Shown here piece by piece: positions 38,201-47,415 of a stretch of DNA of 64,000 nucleotides. The DNA comes from Phoronis australis (Eukaryota > Phoronida > Phoronidae), in NCBI GenBank assembly GCA_002633005.1, contig NMRA01000068.1, positions 376,157 through 440,156 on the forward strand. The letters are read 5' to 3'. Made by a program: the position numbers and the translations under genes. Below the pieces are notes generated by a model that was not told the DNA's origin, ran no database searches, and worked only from the letters and a program-made list of their open reading frames with translations. Position 1 is the first letter of the stretch, and each line of letters begins with the position of its first letter.

Positions 38201-41200
38201 GCCAGGATGGATCGTCGCCCATAATGGTCCACGATGATAAGTTAGGAGAGGTTGTAAACCTGCCCTACCAAAGCATATTCAAAACAAACATGAACTGTCC
38301 ACAGTGTCATAACTACCCCACACGTGTCCGGTCCAATCTGATTCGCCACCTGAAGACATGTCAGAAGTTGGACTCTACTGCATCAAAGTCATCGACTCTG
38401 TCATCCCATTTGTCACCACGATCTCCTTGTGTTTGGCCTCATACACAAGACACTAACCCTGTCAGTGTGACAGATTCTGGAAGATTGAAGGATAAGGCAA
38501 ATGTATCTGGCGAAGTTACTCCACTTGATCTAAGCTTGAGCTCACCTCCAGCTATGGACCTGTCAGTGAAACATGTTACAAAATCTGCTTCCTCAGTAGA
38601 ACCTAAGTCCTTTAAATGTGGTTACTGTGCCTATAGTAGTGACCAGAAATATTACGTTCAGATACACTGTGGCTATGAACACTCCGACCTTCCGGAAAAG
38701 ATTGAATCCAGTCAGTCAGACAGTGAAGTTACAGCCACCAACCTCACTGTTGCCCCAGCGACATCAAGTGTGTCTCCAGCTCTCGATGACGACCCACCAC
38801 TCACCCTGGAGTTGGCAGCTGTGACATCTCTAGCGGTAGATCCTGGGAACGACAACCAGGCTGTCTTGTCCAAGTCTCCTGTTGATGGTGACGAGAATAG
38901 CTTGCAATCCGAGCATACAGTAACCAGTGGGTTGTCGCAATCAGGTAGTCAAGTGAATGAACAAGACAAAATCAAAGAAGGTTTGCTAAAGTTAAAGGCT
39001 AAAGTTGCAACTGCCAAAGAACGCCATGGTGTTGATATGGCAGATCTTTTTCTCGTCAAATCTGAGCCAGTGGATGCTGACCATGATGATGATGATGACC
39101 TTGCCATAGGGTCAGAAGCGAGTGACTTCCAAACTCCGGAGCCTGGCACATTGAAGTATAGGTACCAGTGTGCCCATTGCCAGTATGAATCAAAGTACTC
39201 AATGGAGATGGAGAAGCATATCCTGCGTGTGCATCTTGGCCAGCAGCCATACTTGTGCTCCCGGTGCAGCTTTGGCAGCTTCATCAAGAACAAGTTAAAA
39301 CACCACTTCCGCTATAAGCATCGTGGTCAGCAGGTGTCTATGGTAGATGTGAGAGCGTCACGCGTAGTGGAGGTCAAGCGGGAGAATGGCATTGTTGTGA
39401 TGAAGGCAAAGAACGAACAAAACATCCTCCAGCCAGCTCACCCGTATCACAAACACGTCGACGAAAGTGAGGAAAAAGAAAGTGGTTGTACATCTGCAGA
39501 TCCTGTGGAAAGGACCCCTGAGACTCAGCGTACAAAGGCGAAAAAGAAAACCTACAAATGTCATCACTGTGGTCATAGCAGTCTCTACTGTATCAATGAC
39601 ATAAAAAAGCATGTGATTCGTAAACACCTAGGCCAACCTGTCTACCTGTGTCCTCGCTGTGAGTTTGGTGCTGACAAGCGCATCATATTGGTGAAGCATT
39701 TGGCAAAGGTTCACGCTGCTCACAACATGTCTGACAGTGAGATTGTTGACAACAAAGAGAAACTCATTACGCGCACAATCGAAATGGAAGATGAAAACCT
39801 GTTCATTGTCAAGAGCAAAGAACATGTTACGGTTTTGGCCAGTGATCCACCATCCACAAGCCAAGTGGAATCATCAATTCCAGAATTGGTGACCAGACAG
39901 GAGTTTGCATGTGGTCACTGCAATTATCAGAGCAATGTTGGCACCAGTGACATCAGTCGTCACATCATTGAGCATCACTTGCCAGTTGCTATGTTTAGGT
40001 GCAAACTATGTTCGTTCCAGTGCGAGGAAGAACCAACAATTGTTGACCATGTGAATGAGGCTCACGAAGGAACACCAGATGGCTATGAAGATACAAAATC
40101 CAGAATCATCACAAAACGTCATGTTCTTGGAGAAGTGGCCACGTATGTCACTAAAATTGAAGACAAGTCGGAAAAGCTTCACAGTCCAACAAAAAGGAAG
40201 GTTGTCTACTGCGCACATTGCAATTACAGCTCCCCCTACAGTGTTACGTTAAAACGACACATGATCTCTCGGCACTTTCCTGGAAAGCTGTTCAGGTGTA
40301 ACCTGTGCGACTTTGAGGTCAACGATCGTAATCGCATAGAAAAGCACATGGTGAAGAGTCACCCTGACAACACGACAGATTTCATGGATGGCAACCTTAG
40401 GCTTCTCATGGATGTGGTTATGAAGGGTGCCCAGCGTGTTACCCAGATGCGGGTTGCTGGTACCGACAATGACCCTCCTGTAGTAGACAAGTTGCCTCCT
40501 GCCAGTGCAAAGGCTAGTGTCCTGCCAGCAGCTGATTCCTCGGATGATGGTGGTTCTGGTCCTAAGTATGTCTGTGGCATTTGTGGTAAGACGGAACGTC
40601 ACAAGTTAGGTTTGCTTAAGCGGCACATTGTGACGTTCCACCTGAAGACGTCTCCATTTACTTGCGATGTGTGCTCATTTGCCAGTAATTCACAGGGTGT
40701 CATGTTGGATCACATGTCGAAACACCATCCCACAAAATTGACCGGCTTTTCTAGTAACCTTGACAAGATCAAGGTTGCGAAGGGACTAGAAGGTAGTCGA
40801 CGTGTCTACACTGGCTACACAGACGAAGTTGATGTTAAGTTGTCAAAGTTTGTGCTGCCGAGTAAGGCGAAGATGTCGTTGACGCCTCTCGAAGACTCAG
40901 ATGGAATAGACCCAGCAGCTCTGGCTGGAATGCCACGGTTGTATTCGTGTGGCCACTGTAACTACAAAAGTACTGCGTGCTTAACTGATGTAAAGCGACA
41001 TGTGTGTAAGAATCACCTGAATGAGAGCACCTACTCATGTAAGTCCTGCATTTATAGTAGTAATAAGAAGCAGGACATTGTTTCGCATATCGTCAGAAAA
41101 CACAGTGGCTGTGGTGAAGAGTTTGTTTATGTTCCTGCTGAGAAACTATGTAGTTCGAAAAAAGTTGTCAGTGGCAAGTTGGTCTACACTGTCAGCATGA

Positions 41201-44200
41201 AGAAAAGTTCCCCAGAAGATGACACTCAGGAGAATGACTCTGTGGGATCCAAGGCTGATTCTGGTATAAGCAGTGAGTGTTTTACACCACCACGCCAGTA
41301 TAGGTCTGTGGAGAGGAAGACGTCTGGTGTGCCTGTGAGAAACCCCACAATGATTCACTGTGGCCATTGCGATTGGAGCAACAAGTACATTGGGGATGTA
41401 AAACGTCACGTAATCACACAGCACCTGAAAAAGCTGGAGTACATGTGTAATCTTTGTGAGACGTACACAGATGCCAAGTTTAAACTGGCCAATCACATTC
41501 GCTCTCAGCATCCCCACGTGCAGGACACCGCCAGCGAAATTGTGGACATGAAGCGCGAGTTGTCAACTACTACTAAAGGCAATTTTCCCATTTGTTACAT
41601 CACAGAAAGGGAGTCTGAGATGAGAGAATTTCCAGAAGATGTTGCTGATGTTGTTTTCACCCCAAGTACTCTTTCCAAAGTAACTTCCAGCAGCCATGAC
41701 GTAAGTGCGCCGGTAGTTAAAGAGACGTCATCAACAGTTTCCAGGTCATTCAGCTGTGGTCATTGTGACTATGTGAACAACAGCAACGTTAGGGATGTTA
41801 TGAAACATATACTGCGCAGTCACACTAACACAAGGAACATGTATGACTGTATGGAGTGTGATTTCGGCTGCCAAGTCAGAGACCACATGGTCACGCACTT
41901 CTCGAGTGTTCACCCCGGTCTTGACCCTGATCTCTTTTGTGATAATTCATCCAGGTGTGTAGAGTCAGTGGACACTCGTGAAGGTCAGGACATTGTTGTG
42001 GTCAGTCTACGCGATGGTGAAGTCTGCCTTCAGACGGATAATATAGACAGATTCAAGTGTGGCTACTGTTCTTATTCGTCTCGTTTCCCAAAAGACGTGG
42101 AAAGACATGTCTGCAAGCTACACACAAACTCACTCAGATGTTGCTACTGTAACTTCAAGGCCCGCTTAAAGGAGGTGATGCGTCTCCACTGCATTAACAA
42201 GCATCCAGATTTGCCAGCAGACATGAAAACATACACAGCTCCAACGGTACGCATTCCTTCATCTACTGTAGATGGGCACTATACAATAAAAACAGCCAAG
42301 AGTGCTGATGCTATTTCGTCATCAGTTCCCGAATCCACTATAACTGTTAGATCTACTAAGGCGTCAGTAGCGGCCTCTGAAGATGAAGGTACTGTCACTG
42401 CATATCATTGTGAAACGTGTGGTTACACACGTCAGTCGCGCAATGAGGTCAGAATTCATGTGTTCATGGTTCATCTGCACTACAGACCGTACAAGTGTGC
42501 CCATTGTCCATACACTGCTATTCAAAACACGCGAATCACTCTGCACATACGCAATGTCCATCCGGGCAAGAATTACCGTTCTGTGCTAATGAGAAACAAA
42601 GCCCTGGAGGCCAAGGCAGAGAATTTCATCAAGCCTGTTGTTGTTCCACTGTCAAAGATCACTAACCTGAACCAGCGTTACAACCTAGAACTCACAGACA
42701 ACAAGGCATCCACATCTGGTATACACAAGTGCAAGTACTGTGACTATAAAACCCAACTGATTGGCTATCTAAGGAAGCACATCAAGATTCACTTCACCTT
42801 CCGACCATTCAAATGCGGTTACTGTGATTATGGCGAGTTCAGTAAAGCGAAGATCTACAATCACATGAAGTGTCACCACAAAGGTAAACCTCAAAAGGTA
42901 CGGTCATTCCCCAAACCTCCTCAGTCTGAGCTGGTCTTGAAACATTTTGTGGCTCCAGTTTCGCCAGTTACACCAAAGTCTAAACCGTCTGTCACCATAA
43001 GCCCTCGTTCAAACCGTGAAATCCGCCGTCCAAGTCGTTACTTGTCTCCAGAACCTGGTGAGATGCTGAACGACAAGTACAACTGCAGGATTTGCAGTGA
43101 CTCATTCACTCGTGTCAACGACATTGAAAACCATGTGATGGTGCATTTGAATTACAAACCTTTCAGCTGTCTGTACTGTAGTTATGTTGCTATTACTGGC
43201 AACAAAGTAATGGACCACACAGAGGCAGAGCATCCTGATGAAAAGGTGACTTATCGTTATGAAAGAGACGATGCATTTGAGAAAAAAGTCATAGATAATA
43301 TAGAGTACCCTAGCAAGAAAAGGAGGCTTGTGCCGGAGGAACTGCCTGTTGCAGAAATATCCACCAGAGCTACGAAGAGGCAAAAAAGAGAGGCAACTCC
43401 AGGTGAAGAGTCCAGCATGTACCAGTGTCCTTACTGTAGTTTAATGATGGATGGCATTGTGACAGTTAAACGTCATATGATGAAGCATCATAATTACAAA
43501 CCATTTGCATGCACCATATGTGACTTCAGCTATTACTTGACATCTGTCGTCAAAAGGCACCACCAAGAGAGACACAATAAATGTCCTGAGATACATGTGG
43601 TCATCGATCCTGACCTTGACTTCAAGTGTATGTCAGATGTGTACAACATTTGTGGGGGAAACCTTGGTAAGGGTAATCGTTTATTGTCTTATCAAGATCC
43701 TTGTGTGACAACTGATCTCAGCTGCTGCCCTGTCTACACACCAGATATGTTCTCCAAGAAGCTCATGCTGGAATCCCATGATTCTTCAGCTTTTGCAATA
43801 AGAGCAAAAGAAAGAGAATATTTGTTGAAGGAGGAAGAAGTTGTGAAGAAAGAGGTAGGTGGTGAGAGAATGGCAAGTGACAAGCAGCAGAAATTAGATG
43901 AAACGAGTAGTGGAGTTGTAGATGATGGGCAAGAAGATACAGACCAAGGAACTGGTTATTTGGAAAATGAGTCGACCAAGCAGCTAGAAGAACAAAATGA
44001 ATTGGAAGAAATGGAAGGCATAAAGGCAGCACCTTTAGTGGAAACTCCAACTTCAACTGCTGCTATTTCTGGAGACACCCGTCTACACTGCCCCTTGTGT
44101 GACTTTGCGTGTCCACGCTCCAAAGCGATGAGGTACCATTTGATGAAGCACAAGAAATACCAGCCATTTGTCTGCCCTCACTGTCCGTGTCGTAGTGCGT

Positions 44201-46833
44201 TTGACTTGATGTTGCGCAAACACATTGTGCAGCACCATCCACATGCCAGGTCGAAGAATTTTATTGTGCGCCGTGTGCAGTCTGTGGAAAACTGGCTGGA
44301 GCGAGAGCTGCAGAAGATGAAGGACCGGTCGATGGCTCTCATCGCTGGTGAGAAACAGCTTCAGCTGGACCCTGGCAGTGGGACGCCGTTGCTCAAGTGC
44401 TACTACTGTCAGTATATCACGCACAACCTGACAGCACTGAAACTACACTCATCCAAGAGTCATCCTGCCAAGAAGCTGCGAAAACTTGAGGTGACAAATC
44501 CGTTGGTGTCGGAACAGACATCTGATAGCCAACAGGATGCATTGAAGTCCCAATCAGTGAAGAAAAGTTCAATGCAGTGCAAGCTCTGTATATATAAGAG
44601 CAACAACTTCAAGAACTTGAAGATTCATTACACACGAGCGCATCCAGGTAAGCCATTCAAAATCATGGCCGCTTCACGCCAACATTCTGCCCCACTGAAA
44701 CGGAAAGAAGTAGACAACACCAATGCTGAACCAGACGGTAATCAAGCTGCTAAAGTTCCACGGCTGGATGGCCCCTATCCTCCCGATGGAGCCAACAACC
44801 AAATTCCATGTGGGCGATGTACTTTCTTGGCACGTAACATGTTGAGTCTTAAGGTGCATACACGTCGGGTGCACGGTAACGTTCAGTTTCTCATCGGCAA
44901 AACAGTCCGCCACCAGAAAAGAGCCTCCGTCACATCCTGTGTGAAAAAAGTAAAAGCGTTCATGCGTGGATCGAAGAGAATGTACCGATGCACGCGGTGC
45001 AATTTCACCAAGGCTGAGTCGAGACCAGTCCTTCGTCACTACGGACGATGTCACGAGTACTACAACCAGACAGTCAAGTGTGGCTACTGTGGTCACACAG
45101 CTCATGAAAGGTGAATAAGTCTTCTGTCTTGCATCACTATAAAAAGCAACACGTTTCGAACTGAAATTATTCTTTAGTTCACTTTAACTCTATGCACTCC
45201 TTGCATAACTCGTCACTTCCTTCCAATCCGAATTACATACCCATACTTAGGTATAAGTTGTCACTTTGATAAGTGTTTTGTTTTTATCACAGATCCAAAG
45301 GTGAGGAGTTCAGTAAGGTATTCTGTACATTATATGTGATTACTGATTAAGGTATTCATACACTAATGTTATTTCCAAGTGCATGCTTCTGTATATTGTA
45401 TATAAGAATTTCATTATGAAAATCTAACTGTTCTGATTCATGGAATTGGATTGCAACATTCAAATTTTTGTGAACTTATTTGAATTTCAAATGAATAGAA
45501 CGTGACATGATCGAGATTGACCTCAAACACGATCTATTTGAATCTTGGTCAATTCCTTTTGCTTCATTTAATGCTAACTACAGCAGAAGGAAAGATTTCA
45601 TTTTGAGTAATGCAAGATCCAACTAAAGGGTTGAAAGCATGAACAACCATAACGCGAACCTTTGTCTTGGTTGAACAACTGTATGAATTGAATCCTCTCA
45701 TGGGTGTTTCACTTTCTTTAAAGTACTCCAATCAGGGCCAAGTTTTCTCCTGAGACGAGTTACCCAAGTTTTGCTCACTACTGTTGGGAACGCTCAGCCT
45801 TGGCTGGCATCAGCATTTCAGATTTTGAGCCCGATCCCTCAGCAGGTGACACTTAAAATGCGTCTCGGGTGTCCAATTTGGTTTTGGCTGTCCACTGTTA
45901 AATTTTAAATTTGCACTTTAACAGATGCGACTAAGTTGTTTTTGAATTTTTCTAAAGGAAATATGTTTCAGCAACTTTGAGTGAAAAAAAATTGTCCAAC
46001 TATGAGAGGAGTTACCTTAATATGAACAGTGAAAGTCACAGAATTAGCACGTGTTCTGCTAATAAACTGCTATGTGGAGAAACTTGGCATCCCCATTGTT
46101 GACTTTGACTTAGACAACACCATGATCCAGGCATAAATTGCATTACTCAAAGCAGCTCTTTTGGCCTCGGGAGAAAACTTGGCTATAATGTCTGTAACAT
46201 GGAGAAATGTACTTGCTGTGTTTCAGTTATGACATCACTGTTCATTGCAAGCGAATGCATCCAGGCAAGGTTGCCAAAGTGATTCGACTCAGTCAACCAC
46301 TTCCACGTGGTGACAGGAAGAACGTAGCAACCGGAGATTCTTCCAAGAGGGATACTAGCCAAGAACCCATTGATGAAAATGAACAACTGTCAAGTCGGGA
46401 GAGTAGTGAAGATAAGAGTATTCCTGACATAAAACAGGAAGTGTTTGATTCTGATGAGCAACCTCTTTCCCAGCCAACTTCCCCTCCGGCTTTCCTTAAC
46501 TGCGACCGTTGTGATTTCTGTGCTGAGACTGAAGATGAGTTAACTCATCATATCCTGAGTCATACTGATCAGACGTTCACGTGTGAGCTGTGCGAGTTCA
46601 CATCGGAAGTTCGATTGGAGTATAATCGACACGTGAAAACGCATACGGATCACACGCCATTTCAGTGTGGCCATTGCACTTTCACTGCCTTCTCACGACA
46701 CTCCATTCAGCAACACTGTCGCAAGCGCCATCCTGACAGTCCTGTCATTGCTATGGAACTTCGGCATCCATTTACCAGTGTGGGTAAACCTCAACCCACC
46801 ATGCAACCAAAGGTTAAGGTGTCTAAGTGCTAA
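12692..46833 (+). CDS. Giant multi-C2H2 zinc-finger protein, whole gene (8 coding exons)
   Basis: Exons are 12692-14249 (coding part), 14951-15586, 22240-22574, 24382-24768, 31315-31495, 34895-36128, 38067-45110 and 46227-46833. They sum to 11,982 nt, exactly 3,994 codons with the TAA stop, about 3,993 aa. Intron phases match at all seven junctions, and junctions 4/5, 5/6 and 7/8 each rebuild a split C2H2 finger. Residues 1-519 are Ser/Asp/Glu-rich and lack fingers; about 50 fingers follow, mostly C-x2-C-x12/13-H-x4/5-H. This class of protein binds DNA or chromatin in the nucleus. A PLDLS motif near residue 1596 suggests CtBP recruitment, and VKSE and IKQE followed by acidic residues suggest sumoylation. 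The finger style (CGHCNYxS) and one giant exon recall vertebrate ZNF462, with REST-like finger spacing; I cannot establish orthology, so no symbol is given. The ATG at 12692 is the first in-frame Met after an upstream acceptor, so 5' UTR exons must lie further left. Confidence 0.88.
14951..15586 (+). CDS. Zinc-finger gene exon 2: first finger and a 14-residue tandem repeat
   Basis: The acceptor ctattttcag ends at 14950. The carried G plus AG makes Glu and continues as LSASDLAIKQF. The exon ends at AAAG|gtac (15586), again phase 1. It holds one clear C2H2 finger (YVCFTC, two His in THIQWH) near residues 613-636, then a CxxC half-finger (YVCSHC). Four imperfect copies of a SDLDHQSRQ-type unit follow at 15413-15565. 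A competing donor at 15139 (GAAG|gtacc) could split the exon, but no stop or acceptor forces this. A Lys/Arg run (ERKRRRLYE) just before it could act as a nuclear localisation signal. Confidence 0.8.
15413..15565 (+). repeat. ~42-nt coding tandem repeat within exon 2
   Basis: Four imperfect units encode HVDHQSRQTDQM, SDLDNQSWQTEEI, SDLDHQSRQAEEM and SDLDQQSLKIGE. The reading frame is kept in every unit. This is an acidic, polar spacer just after the first finger. Confidence 0.8.
17256..18343 (+). mobile_element. TIR element E3 (~1.1 kb) with subterminal GTTAACCGCCCA repeats
   Basis: Perfect 16-bp inverted ends: ATTACCGTAAACGTTC at 17256-17271 and its complement at 18328-18343. The TA inside these ends may be the target duplication, leaving CCGTAAACG as the tip. 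Near both ends a GTTAAxCGCCCA motif recurs in the same direction, about six times on the left and four or five on the right. No long open frame remains, so it is likely non-autonomous. Confidence 0.75.
18552..20060 (+). mobile_element. TIR element E2, copy 1 (~1.5 kb), with HIRAN-like coding relic
   Basis: The ends are inverted: CCGTATTCGCCGTAATAACC on the left and its near complement at 20033-20060. TA flanks both sides, as expected for a TA target duplication. The body matches 27488-29003 at high identity by eye. A minus-strand open frame (18703-18975) reads EIWIPVESRKYLQSNP, then TTSVLKG and CIVTAKYRHSG. These resemble the E-x-W-x-P-V, AVAVLK-GHVPR and C-x-V-T-G-x-R blocks of a HIRAN-like domain common in invertebrate proteins. 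Probably a non-autonomous DNA transposon carrying a captured or decayed gene piece. Confidence 0.75.
20517..22130 (+). repeat. R1 repeat family, diverged long copy b (intron 2)
   Basis: It starts with the hairpin version ATGCACCGATGTATTTATGT and ends at CAAAGATCTGCATTGCTC, a degraded R1 terminus. Many CCTAGTGGC cores are recognisable between, some mutated. Its end lies about 110 bp before exon 3. Confidence 0.8.
22240..22574 (+). CDS. Zinc-finger gene exon 3: Pro/Ser/Thr-rich linker
   Basis: The acceptor cttttcaag ends at 22239. GT completes the carried G to make Gly, followed by ERPTSPATSD. The donor ATGCAG|gtgg follows 22574, phase 0. The 111-residue peptide is rich in Pro, Ser, Thr and Val with no finger, so it is likely a flexible linker. 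The acceptor lies only about 110 bp downstream of the 3' end of an R1 copy. Confidence 0.82.
23474..24337 (+). repeat. R1 repeat family, 5'-truncated copy c (intron 3)
   Basis: It begins inside a unit (TTTTGCATCCACCCCTCT), keeps five or six CTAGTGG cores and ends perfectly in GTGGGCGCATTTCAACGCTC plus GCGTTGCTCTTGTTA. AATAAA occurs near 24264. Exon 4 begins 45 bp downstream. Confidence 0.82.
24382..24768 (+). CDS. Zinc-finger gene exon 4: linker ending in a half finger
   Basis: The acceptor ttgtgttacag ends at 24381 and reading is phase 0 from AFSPNISVVQ. The 129-residue peptide is Ser/Thr/Pro-rich and includes two near-identical GDRTPPM / GYRTPPI segments. It ends in FFICAFQ at the donor TTTCAG|gtaaa. 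The first Cys of a finger lies here and its second Cys and both His lie in exon 5. The open frame extends left into R1 sequence (from 24196), which I treat as intron. Confidence 0.84.
25046..26022 (+). repeat. R1 fragments d and e (intron 4)
   Basis: A truncated piece ends at about 25472 with a mutated R1 terminus (CAACGCTCCACGTTGGCTC). A second piece of R1 units follows. A hairpin start with TTTTTATGCTCCCACGG appears at about 25921. These look like several overlapping, diverged insertions or one rearranged array. Confidence 0.7.
26024..29205 (+). repeat. R1 repeat family, full-length copy f, split by a TIR element
   Basis: The hairpin start at 26024 (GCGCCCACGTATTGATA) is followed by regular ~145-bp units to 27487. 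The sequence AAGTGTA is then interrupted and R1 resumes at 29004 with ATTTATATGAAGATAACAAC. The copy ends at about 29205 with CGTTGCTCTTGTA. Other R1 copies read straight through the interrupted site, so 27488-29003 is a later insertion. Confidence 0.85.
27488..29003 (+). mobile_element. TIR element E2, copy 2, nested in R1 copy f
   Basis: Same body and orientation as the copy at 18552-20060. The left end after TA is CCGTATTCACCGTAATAAC. The right end is trimmed (GGTTATTACGG then host sequence), about 9 bp shorter than copy 1. It carries the same minus-strand HIRAN-like relic, broken by a stop. The host R1 sequence resumes exactly at the interrupted point. Confidence 0.8.
29541..30958 (+). 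mobile_element. hAT-like non-autonomous element with nested R1
   Basis: The left end AAGGCTTGATG and the right end (complement CAGGGCTAGAC) are imperfect inverted tips of hAT style. Both subterminal zones carry CAGGTCGCA motifs in both directions. A possible 8-bp target duplication (ATCATTAA / ATCATAAC) matches at 6 of 8 positions. R1 copy g sits inside. Confidence 0.5.
29707..30190 (+). repeat. R1 repeat family, truncated copy g inside a hAT-like element
   Basis: It starts inside a unit (GACGCTATCCTCCCGTTTTC) and runs to the canonical terminus GCTCTGCGTTGCTCTTGTA. AATAAA lies at about 30115. R1 sequence is flanked on both sides by the CAGGTCGCA-type sequence of another element. Confidence 0.78.
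31315..31495 (+). CDS. Zinc-finger gene exon 5: completes one finger, holds one, starts one
   Basis: The acceptor ccactcacag ends at 31314. Spliced to exon 4 it gives ICAFQDCEF followed by His at FRQH and LCSH, a C-x4-C-type C2H2 finger. A second finger (YPCVYCHLRF, His at THHMRQH) is entirely inside. The exon ends in TYQCT at CACAG|gtacc, phase 1, and the third finger is finished by exon 6. The exon sits alone between two repeat-filled introns (24769-31314 and 31496-34894). Confidence 0.86.
32302..34645 (+). repeat. R1 repeat family, diverged array h-i (intron 5)
   Basis: Hairpin starts occur at about 32302, 32922 and 33131. R1 termini occur at about 33630 (TTCCGCGTTGCTCTTGTT) and 34645 (CTCCGCGTTACTCGTGTT). 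The cores are more mutated than in copies a and f, suggesting older insertions. The array ends 250 bp before exon 6. Confidence 0.75.
34895..36128 (+). CDS. Zinc-finger gene exon 6: about seven fingers
   Basis: The acceptor ttttcatttcag ends at 34894. The carried G plus TT gives Val, so the junction reads YQCTVCRFSTNLKDVFRHHW and forms a complete finger. About seven further CxxC...HxxxH units follow (CNHC, CPYC, CLYC, CPHC, CWYC, CMFC, CPMC). The CNHC and CWYC units are irregular, and CWYC ends in Cys instead of the last His. A Ser/Pro-rich spacer separates the second and third. The donor GACCG|gtaggt after 36128 is phase 2; the open frame stops just beyond, at the TAG inside this donor. Confidence 0.88.
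36318..37855 (-). mobile_element. Decayed Penelope-like element (RT and GIY-YIG remnants)
   Basis: Minus-strand fragments read VSFDIVTLFTNIP, DGVAMRSPLG, YYKRYGDDIFL (37478-37511) and NRAFKICSNS, the order of reverse-transcriptase motifs in Penelope-like elements. Toward the 3' end SHSLTTGHTIDYSGVQIYDK and LRFLIKEAMH match the C-terminus of the linked GIY-YIG endonuclease domain. Several stops and frameshifts show it is dead. A ~29-bp sequence (GTAAGTAAACAAAGACATAT...) flanks the fragment as an inverted pair, at 36322-36351 and its complement near 37830-37860. It lies in intron 6 of the zinc-finger gene, antisense to it. Confidence 0.78.
36731..36876 (-). repeat. 21-bp tandem repeat inside the Penelope-like element (7 copies)
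   Basis: About seven copies of a TGTTCACATTCATTATAAT unit of 21 bp, almost identical. On the minus strand it is in frame with the decayed element and reads NYNECEH repeatedly. It lies where the GIY-YIG domain begins, so it probably arose by slippage after the element died. Confidence 0.85.
38067..45110 (+). CDS. Zinc-finger gene exon 7: giant exon starting 36 fingers
   Basis: The acceptor ttctctccag ends at 38066. CG+G gives Arg, then YHCDFCNF. The exon is 7,044 nt without a stop and ends at GAAAG|gtgaa, phase 2. I count 35 complete C2H2-type units and a thirty-sixth (CGYCGHTAHE) finished by exon 8. From about 39160 the fingers come in pairs: a CGHCNYxS-type finger, a ~7-residue linker, then a YxCxxCxF-type finger ending in HP, with an acidic/basic spacer before the next pair. 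PLDLS at 38521-38535 is a CtBP-type motif. VKSEPVDADHDDDDD at 39055 fits a negatively charged SUMO site; VKRE and VKKE occur too. A coiled Glu/Lys-rich segment lies around 43790-44040. Confidence 0.93.
46227..46833 (+). CDS. Zinc-finger gene exon 8: last three fingers and stop
   Basis: The acceptor gctgtgtttcag ends at 46226. AG+T gives Ser, so the junction reads CGYCGHTAHESYDITVHC and completes the finger begun in exon 7. An acidic linker with IKQEVFDSDE (near residue 3860, a SUMO consensus with acidic tail) leads into three fingers: CDRCDF, CELCEF and CGHCTF. After a 31-residue tail the TAA stop lies at 46831-46833. Candidate polyadenylation hexamers AATAAA follow at 47410 and near 47806. 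Confidence 0.9.
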
Positions 46834-47409
46834 TAGGTGTCACCAGAGTAAGGTCTGTTGTAATTAAGTAGCCTGTACATGTGCAGAAGTTGTAAAAATT
46901 CTGCTGAAGACGATTGGTCCCGAGTCTCAACGTTAGTTGAACTATGATACTAAGTCCAGGTCCTGGGGTCTAATCTTTGAACTCCAAATAGAACTTTAAA
47001 TTAATCTTGACATTTTATGTTCTGCTTATGTGCAAATTCAAGATAAATGTCTCTTGTGTGTTTTGATTTTTGCTGATTAGTGTCTAGTCTAAGTTCACCC
47101 TTGATGACCTGTAGATTCAAGCTATAATCCCTAGTAAAAACTTGAGAATGCTGGGGTCATCAAGTGCAAGGTAGTTGTGCATGTAAACCATAGTGTATCT
47201 GAGCACAGTCACTAACCTTGAATTTGCAAAGAATGTAAAATGTCAAAAATAATATAGAGTACAAAGAGTAGACCCTGGGTGTAGGTGTTCAAACACGAGC
47301 GGGGGGACAATTGAACGAAAGCTTTGTATTATTTATAGATAAACCAAAAGAAGGGATGGACATAATTGTTTCACTTGGAACAATAGTTTTCAACCATTTT
47401 GAAACCACC

Positions 47410-47415
47410 AATAAA
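47410..47415 (+). promoter_or_regulatory. Candidate polyadenylation signal of the zinc-finger gene
   Basis: AATAAA about 580 bp downstream of the stop codon, the first canonical hexamer I find in the 3' flank. A second lies near 47806. Transcript ends are not visible from sequence alone. Confidence 0.4.
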
